From assembly GCA_030430245.1 (NCBI GenBank), contig JAUIFY010000014.1, forward strand, positions 1-41,952: 41,952 nt of DNA, read 5' to 3'. This DNA is from a bacterium (GTDB lineage Bacteria; Desulfobacterota; Binatia; UBA12015). How positions within the stretch are numbered: the first letter of the stretch is position 1; each line of letters begins with the position of its first letter. Position numbers and translations under genes: made by a program. The notes under the pieces were generated by a model. That model was given only the letters and a program-made list of their open reading frames with translations. It ran no database searches and was not told where the DNA came from. This document shows, one piece after another, positions 26,013-34,017 of the stretch.

Positions 26013-28432
26013 GAGCTTTCGCTCTCGCTCTCTTGGTCGTCCTTTGCGCGGGCTGCGCGGCGAGGCAGTCGCAGCCCGAAATCGTGGGTCGGGAGTACGC
26101 GACCCGCATCAGTGGCGACGGGGTCGTCGAGGCGGAGGACACCGTCGCGACTCTCGAAGAGCCCTCCGACCACGAGGACTACGGCACGTACGAGGATGCC
26201 CGTGCCGCGTCGGACGAGATCAACGCGATGCTCGCCGAGCCGGGCTTCACGGAGGAGCATCAGCTCCGCGTGCTCGAGGTCTCGCGTGCGGGCGGATCCG
26301 ACGGCACTCGCGTCGTGATCCAGCTCTCGCGCACGCCGGAGAGCTGGAAGTCGAGCGAGCTATCCGGACCGCCGCGGTGCATGGTCGACGTCCACGCGCC
26401 CACGGCGGACGACTTCGGCCCGCGTTCGGTCGAGACCGGCGATGCGCTCGCGCCGCGGTTGCGCGTGGGGCACTATCCGGACCGCCTTCGTCTGGTCGTC
26501 GACCAGTCGGCCGCCATGGCCGGGCAGTGCGAGGTCGAGGTGGACGAGAGCGCGGTCGTCGTGTCTCTCGGTGGAAGCCCTGGCGACGCGCCGGCCGTCG
26601 ACGTCTGGCAGACCTACGACATGCCGCCCGGGGCGCACGCTCACGCCGCGACGGTGCTGGCACGAGCGTCGGGCGCGGCGCCGCCCCCGCCGGCGGCCCT
26701 GGCGGACCCGACGTCGCCTCCGCCGCTGCCCGACCCGGCCGACATCGGGGAGCCCTACGCCGCGGCGCCTCCGCCGCCGCTTCCGGATCCGGGACCGGCT
26801 GGCCCTCCGGGAGACACGGCCAGTACGCGGATCCCGCCGTCTTCGTACGCAAGCGGCTCGCGGCAGGCCGGCGACGTGATCGTCGACGGCGACGCGTCGG
26901 CCGCGCCCCGGCGGAAGGTCTACAACGGTCGTCGCATCTCTCTCGAGTTCAAGGACGCGGACATCCTGAACGTCCTGCGCATCATCGCCGACGTCGCGCA
27001 TCGCAACATCGTCGCCACGGACGACGTGACGGGTCGCGTGACGATCGTGCTGTACGACGTCCCCTGGGATCAAGCGCTCGACATCCTTCTGAAGTCCACG
27101 GGACTCGAGATGGTCGAGTACGACGACGTCATCACGATCTCGACCGCCAAACGTCTCGAGGAGGAGCGCAAGGCGCGCCTCGCCGCCCAGCAGGCCGGAC
27201 GTCAGCTCGAGCCGCTGCAGACGGCGTACTTGAAGGTGAACTACGTCAAGGCGCGCGACCTCGCCGAGCTCCTCCGGGGAAGGGCGACGAACTCCGCCGC
27301 CGGGGCGATGACCGCGGCCGACATCGCCAACGATTCCGCCGGGCAGCGCCGCGGCCTGCTCTCGGGTCGCGGCACCGTCATGGTCAACGACGCGACGAAC
27401 ACGTTGATCGTCCGGGACATCTCCGATGGCATCGCGAACTCGCGCGAGCTCGTGCGTCGTCTCGACGTGCAGACGCCGCAGGTGGCGATCCAGGGGCTCA
27501 TCTTCGAGGCCGACACCGACATCGGACGCGATCTCGGCGTACGGTGGGGCGCGAGCTACATCGCGAGCCCGGAGACGGGCAACCCGACCGGAAAGAACTT
27601 CCCCGGTCGTATCGCGGTGGGCGGTGCCGGTCCCCGCGACACGATCGGCGCCGCGGACGGCGAGGAAGGCACGACGGCGGCGACGCCGATTCTCGTCGAC
27701 TTCCCGGCCTCCGGTGTGGCCGCGGGCGCCGGGAGCACGCTCGGACTCGTGCTGGGCTCCCTCGACGGAAGCTCGCAGATCGACGCCGAGGTCACCGCGA
27801 TCGAGCAGGCTGGCAAGGGCAAGGTGATCTCGCGACCCAAAGTCATCACGCTCAACAATGCCGAGGCGCAGATCCAGAGCCTCGAGATCCTTCGCGTACG
27901 GCTGCCGTCGACGGGGACCGTGATCAACACGGGTGCCGGCGGCTCGGCGGGGGCCAACACCGCGGCGACCCAGGCGATCGATACCGGAATCATCCTCCGC
28001 GTGACGCCGCAGGTCTCGAACGACGGCTACATCCTTCTTCAGATGTTCGTGAAGTCGTCCGTCCCGAGCACCGCGACGACCGACGACATCCCGAACGAGA
28101 TCAGTCGCCAAGCCACCTCGCAGGTTCTGGTCCGCGACGGTGAGACCGTCGTGATCGGTGGCGTGTACCGCCAGCAGGCGACGCAGGCCGAGAGTGGTGT
28201 TCCGTGGCTGAAGGACATCCCGATCCTGGGCTGGCTCTTCAAGAACCGGTCGAATCAGGATCGACGTCAGGAGCTGCTCGTCTTCATCACGCCGCGCGTC
28301 GTGTGGCGTACCGTGCAGCCGGGGGCGTTGCCGAGTGCCGCGACTCTCTGGAAGGAGCGCGACAAGAGCGCCTACCAGATCATGGGTCCAGGGGCCGACG
28401 AGCCCAATCCGATCTCGGCCATCCCGGGCTGA
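26009..28432 (+). CDS. pilQ: type IV pilus secretin PilQ
   Basis: This 807-aa outer-membrane secretin forms the gated pore for the pilus. The N-terminus MRAFALALLVVLCAGC resembles a lipoprotein signal with Cys 16. Residues about 90-190 form one AMIN domain. About 210-285 is a striking proline-rich linker with runs such as PPPPAALADP. The STN domain is near 307-370 (RRISLEFKDADILNVL, then DVPWDQALDILLKSTGLEMV). A NolW-type domain lies at about 400-500, and the secretin barrel runs from about 530 to 785, with the signature VPWLKDIPILGWLFK near 731 and ITPRVV. The ATG overlaps the pilP stop. A single AMIN domain and a long Pro linker differ from many PilQ proteins. Confidence 0.95.
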   Translation: MRAFALALLVVLCAGCAARQSQPEIVGREYATRISGDGVVEAEDTVATLEEPSDHEDYGTYEDARAASDEINAMLAEPGFTEEHQLRVLEVSRAGGSDGTRVVIQLSRTPESWKSSELSGPPRCMVDVHAPTADDFGPRSVETGDALAPRLRVGHYPDRLRLVVDQSAAMAGQCEVEVDESAVVVSLGGSPGDAPAVDVWQTYDMPPGAHAHAATVLARASGAAPPPPAALADPTSPPPLPDPADIGEPYAAAPPPPLPDPGPAGPPGDTASTRIPPSSYASGSRQAGDVIVDGDASAAPRRKVYNGRRISLEFKDADILNVLRIIADVAHRNIVATDDVTGRVTIVLYDVPWDQALDILLKSTGLEMVEYDDVITISTAKRLEEERKARLAAQQAGRQLEPLQTAYLKVNYVKARDLAELLRGRATNSAAGAMTAADIANDSAGQRRGLLSGRGTVMVNDATNTLIVRDISDGIANSRELVRRLDVQTPQVAIQGLIFEADTDIGRDLGVRWGASYIASPETGNPTGKNFPGRIAVGGAGPRDTIGAADGEEGTTAATPILVDFPASGVAAGAGSTLGLVLGSLDGSSQIDAEVTAIEQAGKGKVISRPKVITLNNAEAQIQSLEILRVRLPSTGTVINTGAGGSAGANTAATQAIDTGIILRVTPQVSNDGYILLQMFVKSSVPSTATTDDIPNEISRQATSQVLVRDGETVVIGGVYRQQATQAESGVPWLKDIPILGWLFKNRSNQDRRQELLVFITPRVVWRTVQPGALPSAATLWKERDKSAYQIMGPGADEPNPISAIPG

Positions 28433-28512
28433 GCCGCGCGGCCGCGCGCGGGCTATGATGTGGGAATGATGGGAATCGTGCTTGCCGAAAGCAGGGGAAG
28501 GGTCGACGTCTC

Positions 28513-29601
28513 TTGAGCGACCGCACACCGATCAAGGTGGAGCTGCGAGATCGCTCCTATGAGATCGACGTGGGTGTCGAGTCTCTCGGCCGTATCGGCG
28601 AGATCCTCGCGCCGATCCTGAAGGGCAAGAAGATCGGGCTCATCACCGACCCGGTCGTCGAGCCGCTGTACGCCGGACGCGTCCGGGGATCGCTCGAAGG
28701 GGCTGGCTTCTCGGTCGCGCAGGTGCTCGTGCCGGCTGGGGAGGAGCACAAGAACCTGACCGAGCTCGAGCGGGTGCACGAGGAGCTCGCGGCGGCGCGC
28801 CTCGAGCGGTCGTCGACACTGGTCGCGCTCGGAGGCGGGGTGATCGGCGACATGACGGGCTTTGCCGCCGCCTCGTTCTTGCGCGGGATCGACGTCGTGC
28901 AAGTCCCGACGACGCTTCTCGCGCAGGTCGACTCGTCGATCGGCGGGAAGACCGGTGTGAACATCCGTGCCGGCAAGAACCTGGTGGGGGCGTTTCACCA
29001 GCCTCGCTACGTCCTGGCCGACGTCGAGACGCTCGCGACGCTTCCCCCGCGGGAGCTGCGTGCGGGACTCGCCGAGGTCGTGAAGTACGGCGTCATCCTG
29101 GCGCCCGAGCTCTTCTCGCTTCTCGAGGAGCGTGCGGAGGCCATCCTCGCGCTCGATCGCGAGATCCTCGCCGAGGTCGTGCGCGAGTGCGCGGCTGCCA
29201 AGGCGCGGGTCGTGATGGAGGACGAGAAAGAGGGCGGTCTACGGGCCATCTTGAACTTCGGGCACACCCTCGGCCACGCGGTCGAGGCGTTGACCGAATA
29301 TCGCAGCTTTTTGCATGGCGAGGCGGTCTCGATCGGGATGGTGTTCGCGTCGCGGCTCTCGTCGGCGCGCCACGGATTCCCGGTGGCCGACGCCGACCGG
29401 GTGGCTGCCCTTCTGAAACGCTTCGGTCTGCCGATAACCATACCCGGGGAGCTGGACCGGGGGGATCTGGCACGCGCCGTCGAGACCGACAAGAAGAGAC
29501 AAGCAGATCGAGTGAAGTTCGTGTGCGTCGAGCAGATCGGCAAGACGCAGTTCGAGCTGCTCTCGACGGAAGAGATCGAGGAGACACTCCGCGCGACGTG
29601 A
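28513..29601 (+). CDS. aroB: 3-dehydroquinate synthase
   Basis: This 362-aa NAD-dependent, metal-dependent enzyme makes 3-dehydroquinate, the second step of the shikimate pathway. Its blocks are complete: GGGVIGDMTGFAAASFLRG (nucleotide site), VPTTLLAQVDSSIGGKTGVN, the RAGLAEVVKYG block and the metal-binding histidines in NFGHTLGHAVE and FLHGEAVSIGM. The start is TTG at 28513 with GGGGAAGGG about 12 bases upstream, giving MSDRTPIKVEL. It follows pilQ by 80 bases. In the well-known pilMNOPQ-aroK-aroB order a shikimate kinase gene sits between them; here it is missing. The TATGAT at 28453 could be a -10 element for an internal promoter, but no -35 is visible. Confidence 0.96.
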   Translation: MSDRTPIKVELRDRSYEIDVGVESLGRIGEILAPILKGKKIGLITDPVVEPLYAGRVRGSLEGAGFSVAQVLVPAGEEHKNLTELERVHEELAAARLERSSTLVALGGGVIGDMTGFAAASFLRGIDVVQVPTTLLAQVDSSIGGKTGVNIRAGKNLVGAFHQPRYVLADVETLATLPPRELRAGLAEVVKYGVILAPELFSLLEERAEAILALDREILAEVVRECAAAKARVVMEDEKEGGLRAILNFGHTLGHAVEALTEYRSFLHGEAVSIGMVFASRLSSARHGFPVADADRVAALLKRFGLPITIPGELDRGDLARAVETDKKRQADRVKFVCVEQIGKTQFELLSTEEIEETLRAT

Positions 29602-29637
29602 GTTGGGTCCGGTGCGGAGCGGTGGGGAGGTAGTGTG

Positions 29638-30282
29638 ATGCGGACGGGAACCTGGAAGGTAGCGCTCGGATTGGGGGTGGTCGCGACGCTCGGCCTGATG
29701 GGCTGTGGCGGATCCGGAGGTGCCGACGGAAACAACGATCAGGGGATCGTCTTCCGTGCGGTGAGCTTCGTGCGTGGTCCCGAATCGATCGACGCCGAGC
29801 AGATTCGCTGCACGGAGCCCACGACGCAGAACGCCATCGTGGACAGCTCGTGGGTGATCGCGCTCACGCAGCAGGACTTCTACCCCGACCGAAACGATCC
29901 CTTCGGTAATCCCTGTGGTGGGTACATCGCGCTCGAGAACAACCTCGCGACGATGGCGATCAACGTGCAGGAGATCACGGTCGAGTACGAGATCCCGGGC
30001 GCGGGCATCACGCCGCCCGAGAACTCGATCAGCTTCGGTCTGCGCATCAACCCGCCGAGTTCGCTGGACGAGTCGTCGAGCGGCCAGGTGAACCTCGCCT
30101 ACGCGCAGCTCGTGGGACAGATGATCCCGGAGCAGATGATGACCTGGCTCGAGCAGAACCAGAACGTTCTTCCGTCCACGCCCTACTCGATGAACGCGTT
30201 CTTCCGGGCGCGGGGGCAGGCGGACAACGGAACTCGCTACACCACGAACGAGATCGGGTACCAGTTCACGATCACGAGGTGA
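29638..30282 (+). CDS. hypothetical lipoprotein downstream of aroB, 214 aa
   Basis: The protein begins with a lipoprotein signal (VALGLGVVATLGLMGCGG) and a Gly/Asn/Asp linker. The mature domain is a beta-rich globular region with two cysteines (about 58 and 92). It contains FRAVSFVRGPESIDAEQI and EITVEYEIPGAGITPPENSI, which looks like an immunoglobulin-like or C2-like sandwich with a polar surface. No catalytic motif is seen and I do not recognise the family. The ATG at 29638 has a perfect GGGGAGG ribosome site seven bases upstream. Its neighbour, the 819-aa Ig-like lipoprotein, starts 47 bases after it with the same kind of site, so the two are probably made together. Both follow the pilus operon directly. 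Confidence 0.72.
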   Translation: MRTGTWKVALGLGVVATLGLMGCGGSGGADGNNDQGIVFRAVSFVRGPESIDAEQIRCTEPTTQNAIVDSSWVIALTQQDFYPDRNDPFGNPCGGYIALENNLATMAINVQEITVEYEIPGAGITPPENSISFGLRINPPSSLDESSSGQVNLAYAQLVGQMIPEQMMTWLEQNQNVLPSTPYSMNAFFRARGQADNGTRYTTNEIGYQFTITR

Positions 30283-30329
30283 CCCGGCGGTCACGGCCAC
30301 GCATCGCGCCGAGGGCCGGGGAGGAAGCC

Positions 30330-32789
30330 ATGAGAAGGTATGTGGGGTGGAGTGGAGCGGTGGCGCTCATGCTTCTGAGCGCCATTGGGCTCTCGAGCTG
30401 TGGCGGCGGCAGCAACAGCACGAATTCGGATCCGGCACCGAGGACGCCGCAGTTCGTGCTCGATCCGGTCGGGACGACGAGCAACGCCGGCAGCATGACC
30501 ATGGGCGTCTCGTCCGATGGCATCGACGCGAATGGCGCGGACCGGATCCGGGTGTTCGCGCAGCTTCTCGATCAGGAGCGACGGCCGCTCGCCGGCAGGA
30601 CGGTGTACTTCCAGACGGACTTCCCGGATTCGTCCTTCCTGCCCGAACAGGAGCCGCCTTCGCCCGCGTGCCAGCCGTTCTTCCCGTGCGTGCAAGCCAT
30701 CACGGACGGTGACGGAATCGCCGTCACGACGCTCGTCGCGCCGGCGACCCCGGGCCGCATGGCCGTCGTGGCCTTCACGTCGCGCAACCTCCGTCTGAGC
30801 GCCCTCGCGTTCGTGACGGTCTTCGACGTCGGATTCATTCCGACCGATGGCGGGGTCGTCGTGATCCCGGCCGAGATCGTCGTCTCGGATCCCTCGGCCG
30901 GCTCGACGCTTCAGTTCATCGCGATCGGCGGAACGCCGTTCACGGATGCGAACCCTCCGCCAGGCAACACGGCCGATTTCGACGAGATCGAGGCCGTCGC
31001 CCAGGAGACCCTGCCGTACTCTCTCGTGAACGGTGAGAGCGGCGTGGGGGTCGCCGAGATGGTCTTCGACGGACGCTTCCCCGTGCCGATCGTCTATACG
31101 ATCGGAGGCCGGGTGGGCGGCGCCCATACCTGGAGCGTCGTGGACGCGAAGGGCGCGCAGGCCACCGGAACGGTGACGGTCGAGTTCTCCGAGCTCACGA
31201 TCACTCCCGAGTCGGCGACGCTCGAGGTCGGGCAGAGCCAGACCTTCGCACTCGGCGGCGGCGTGGCTCCGTACGAATGTACGCCAAGCGGCGGCACGAT
31301 CTCCCCGACCACGATCAACGAGCGGGGCGGGACGTTCACGTTCTTCCCGAACGAGATCCTCCGACCGGGAAGCTTCACGATCGTCTGTACCGATCAGAGT
31401 GGGCAGACCGTGTCGGCATCGGTCTCGATCACGCCTCTGCCGACACCAGAGCCCAGCGCCAGCGGCGGTCCGGGGCCGACACCATCGCCGGCCCCGGTGG
31501 CCGCGCGGGTGTCGCTCGAGGCGACGCCCCCGACGCTGAACGGACCGGACGGCGGGACGTCCACGGTCACCGCCACGGTTCTGGACGCCGGCTTCCGGCC
31601 GCTCTCGGGCATCCCGGTCATCTGGACGATCGGTGGTCAGACGGGTGATCCCACGCCGACCGTCCCGTCGATCTCCCCGGTCACGGGCATCACGAACGGC
31701 AACGGCCAGACCGCCACGACCCTCACGGTGCCGTCGGGCACGGCACCACAGTTCATTCAGGTCACGGCCGAGACCGACAACAACAAGACCGGAACGGCTC
31801 AGGTCGGAATCACGTCCCAGACGACGAATCCAGGTGGCGATCCCGTGTCGATCTCGTCCGCCGTGCTGCGCGCGGACGGGTGCCAGGTGAACAACGATGG
31901 CACGCTGACGGCGATCCTGTCGGCCCTGGTCATCGACGAGGACAGCAATCCGGCGAAGACCGGGGTCGAGGTTCTGTGGAGCGGCGCGACCCCGGCGGGT
32001 TCGACGGTGGTCAGCCCGAGCTTCACGAACGGTGAGGTGCCGTGCAACGTGAGCCAGTATCGCGCGGGCTGTGACGCGGGCGGCCAGCTCCTGACCATCT
32101 CGCCGCAGCCGGGGACGGCGACGACGTGCTTCACGTTCGCGGAGTCCGACGCCGGTCGTCCGGCTCAGGTCACGGCGACCATTGCCGGCACGGACATCGA
32201 GACGATCACCAACTTCACACTGCCCGCGCCGGAGGCGCCCCCGGCCCCGACGCCGCAGCCTCCGCCGGCCCCGACCCCGACGCCCGGGCCGCCGACGGTC
32301 GCGCCGAGCGTGGCGAACCTCGACGTCGGTCAGACGCAGGTGTTCGCGATCAGCGGCGGGGTACCGCCGTACACCGTCAGCCCGAGTGGTGGCACGGCGA
32401 CGCCGACGACGGTTCCATCGTCCGGTGGTACCTTCGAATACGCCGCCACGACGGTCGGCAGCTTCACGATCCTGATCAGCGACTCCAACGGTCAGGTGAC
32501 GAGTGCGACGGTGAACAACGCCGCCGCCACGGCGATCCAGGTCGACAAGCCGGGGCCACTGTCGGTGGCGTTCAGCACGACCGAGACGATCGCGATCACG
32601 GGAGGCGGCGTACCACCGTACACCGTGACGTTGTCGGGCGGGCTCGGCGGCTCGATCTCGGGTAGCCCACTCGCCGGTCCGGGTTCGTTCGGCTACAACG
32701 CGCCGGGCGCACCGACCTCCGGTCAGATCGTCATCACGGACAGTGCGGGCACGCCGAACACGCTCTCCATCAGCGTGTTCGTTCCCTAG
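30330..32789 (+). CDS. large lipoprotein with Big_1-like and Ig-like repeats
   Basis: This 819-aa surface or periplasmic protein starts with a lipoprotein signal (ALMLLSAIGLSSCGGGS). It holds about three invasin/Big_1-like modules. They are recognised by the pattern of a free-standing strand, a VTATV or RVFAQL stretch, PL(A/S)G, and then a TDGDGIAVTTLVAPATPG or TNGNGQTATTLTVPSGTA block. Three degenerate repeats of about 80 residues follow the theme LEVGQSQTFALGGGVAPY, SGGT and GSFTI; the best two begin near bases 31191 and 32291. Two linkers are rich in Pro, Thr and Ala (PTPEPSASGGPGPTPSPAPV; APTPQPPPAPTPTPGPP). Such proteins are usually extracellular adhesins or scaffold proteins. A GGGGAGG site precedes the ATG, and an intrinsic terminator follows the stop. 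Confidence 0.8.
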   Translation: MRRYVGWSGAVALMLLSAIGLSSCGGGSNSTNSDPAPRTPQFVLDPVGTTSNAGSMTMGVSSDGIDANGADRIRVFAQLLDQERRPLAGRTVYFQTDFPDSSFLPEQEPPSPACQPFFPCVQAITDGDGIAVTTLVAPATPGRMAVVAFTSRNLRLSALAFVTVFDVGFIPTDGGVVVIPAEIVVSDPSAGSTLQFIAIGGTPFTDANPPPGNTADFDEIEAVAQETLPYSLVNGESGVGVAEMVFDGRFPVPIVYTIGGRVGGAHTWSVVDAKGAQATGTVTVEFSELTITPESATLEVGQSQTFALGGGVAPYECTPSGGTISPTTINERGGTFTFFPNEILRPGSFTIVCTDQSGQTVSASVSITPLPTPEPSASGGPGPTPSPAPVAARVSLEATPPTLNGPDGGTSTVTATVLDAGFRPLSGIPVIWTIGGQTGDPTPTVPSISPVTGITNGNGQTATTLTVPSGTAPQFIQVTAETDNNKTGTAQVGITSQTTNPGGDPVSISSAVLRADGCQVNNDGTLTAILSALVIDEDSNPAKTGVEVLWSGATPAGSTVVSPSFTNGEVPCNVSQYRAGCDAGGQLLTISPQPGTATTCFTFAESDAGRPAQVTATIAGTDIETITNFTLPAPEAPPAPTPQPPPAPTPTPGPPTVAPSVANLDVGQTQVFAISGGVPPYTVSPSGGTATPTTVPSSGGTFEYAATTVGSFTILISDSNGQVTSATVNNAAATAIQVDKPGPLSVAFSTTETIAITGGGVPPYTVTLSGGLGGSISGSPLAGPGSFGYNAPGAPTSGQIVITDSAGTPNTLSISVFVP

Positions 32790-32814
32790 CCGCTCGAAAG
32801 CGGTCGACAAGAAG

Positions 32815-32854
32815 GAGCCCCGGGAGCCGAACGGCTCTCGGGGCTCTTTCGTTT
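32815..32854 (+). terminator. rho-independent terminator after the Ig-like lipoprotein
   Basis: GAGCCCCGGGAGCCG (32815-32829) pairs with CGGCTCTCGGGGCTC (32832-32846) with one G-U wobble and a two-base AA turn (in practice a CGAACG loop). It is followed by TTTCGTTT. It closes the pil-aroB-lipoprotein region and has the same TTTCGTTT tail as the terminator behind glnK. Confidence 0.88.
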
Positions 32855-32874
32855 GGCGGACGCGGCTCGCGCGT

Positions 32875-33318
32875 TCAGGTGGTGGCGTCGGTCGCGGCCG
32901 TCTTGTCCGCGTCGTCGCTCTTGAAGATCGCCATGTAGCCCGTCACGAGGATGGCGATCAGGAACCCGAACTCCATGAAGCCGAAGAGGGCGACCAGGAT
33001 CTTGCCGCGAACGGGCCACGTGGCCATGTCGCCGTAGAAGACGTAGTGCCAGAGGACCAGGAGCACGACCGTGCATTCCACGAGGGTGCCGAAGACGCCG
33101 CCCTTCTTGTGCGAGACGTCGAAGCAGGTCCATAGCTGGAACGTCGCGATGGTGAGGATCATCGCCCCGGACAGCCGGATGAAAAAGGAGGACGGGGCCG
33201 AGTACTCGGGGATCCCGACCAGCTGGAAGGCCTCCAGCGGTAGGAACAGCATGGGGAGGGCGAGCAGGAAGAGCGCGATCGTGCCCTTCGCGGCGAGAAC
33301 CATCCGCAGGTGCGACAT
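32875..33318 (-). CDS. small four-helix membrane protein, unknown
   Basis: This 147-aa protein has four hydrophobic helices: TIALFLLALPMLFLPLEAF, GAMILTIATFQLWTCF, VECTVVLLVLWHYVFYG and ILVALFGFMEFGFLIAILVTG. The loops are short, and the acidic/Thr-rich tail (KSDDADKTAATDATT) is probably cytoplasmic. No transport or redox motif is recognisable; the single His and the Cys residues in the helices do not form a pattern. It converges on the Ig-like lipoprotein gene across a terminator and is divergent from aroQ with a 120-base gap. The ATG at 33318 gives the full first helix. Function unknown. Confidence 0.65.
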   Translation of the reverse strand: MSHLRMVLAAKGTIALFLLALPMLFLPLEAFQLVGIPEYSAPSSFFIRLSGAMILTIATFQLWTCFDVSHKKGGVFGTLVECTVVLLVLWHYVFYGDMATWPVRGKILVALFGFMEFGFLIAILVTGYMAIFKSDDADKTAATDATT

Positions 33319-33438
33319 CCTGTGGAGGCTAGGGCATCCCCCTCACTAGAGCAACGGACGGGTCGGGCCGGCCTCGGCTCGACCGGCGATTCGATTGACC
33401 CCGGCCGGGGATGGGGATAGCTCCGGGCAGCTTCGGTG

Positions 33439-33942
33439 ATGAAGAAGAACACGAAGAAGACCGCCACGAAGAAGAAGGTCGTCGCGCTGCGCGCGCCCAA
33501 GGTTCTGGTGCTCCACGGTCCGAATCTGAACCTCCTCGGGGAGCGGGAGCCTGCGATCTATGGCCGTACGACGCTCTCCGAGATCGATCGCTCCCTCGAG
33601 ACGCTGGGCCGCGACCTCGGGGTGGAGGTCGAGGCGTTCCAATCGAACCATGAAGGGGCCTTGATCGACCGGGTCCAGGAGTCGCGCGGGCAGGTCCGAG
33701 CGATCGTCGTCAACGCGGGCGGCCTCACCCATACGAGCGTGTCCCTGCGGGACGCGCTGGCCGCGTCCGACGTTCCGGTGATCGAGGTCCACCTCTCGAA
33801 CATCCATCAGCGAGAGGAGTTCCGGCATCGTTCGCTCATCGCGGCGGTCGCGGTGGGGCAGATCTGCGGCTTCGGCCCGGACAGCTACGCGATGGGTCTT
33901 CGCGCCGCTGCGAACGCGATCCGGGCGCGTCGCAAGCGCTGA
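33439..33942 (+). CDS. aroQ: type II 3-dehydroquinate dehydratase
   Basis: This 167-aa enzyme dehydrates 3-dehydroquinate, the step after AroB in the shikimate pathway; the active form is a dodecamer. The conserved start VLVLHGPNLNLLGEREPAIYG contains the flexible lid with its catalytic Arg and Tyr. QSNHEGALID, VNAGGLTHTSVSLRDAL and EVHLSNIHQREEFRH supply the remaining active-site residues, including the catalytic His. Before the core there is a lysine-rich N-terminal leader of about 18 residues (MKKNTKKTATKKK) that most AroQ proteins lack. If the start is wrong, translation might begin later, but no better start codon is present. The ATG at 33439 is directly preceded by a GTG, also possible. 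Confidence 0.94.
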   Translation: MKKNTKKTATKKKVVALRAPKVLVLHGPNLNLLGEREPAIYGRTTLSEIDRSLETLGRDLGVEVEAFQSNHEGALIDRVQESRGQVRAIVVNAGGLTHTSVSLRDALAASDVPVIEVHLSNIHQREEFRHRSLIAAVAVGQICGFGPDSYAMGLRAAANAIRARRKR

Positions 33943-34017
33943 CCCGAGGGCCGCCCGTCGTTTGTTCGGTCTCGGGCGCCTCGGATATAGGTGGGGGATG
34001 CGCGGAGCCGAAGAGTC

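Noticed and set aside
28436..28455. GC-rich palindromic stretch after the pilQ stop as a terminator
   Set aside because: The sequence GCCGCGCGGCCGCGCGCGGG can fold in several registers but is followed by CTATGATG, with no U-tract.
30291..32810. 839-aa minus-strand open frame opposite the Ig-like lipoprotein
   Set aside because: It is extremely arginine/glycine/aspartate-rich, without motifs. The plus strand has a signal peptide, repeats, a ribosome site and a terminator.
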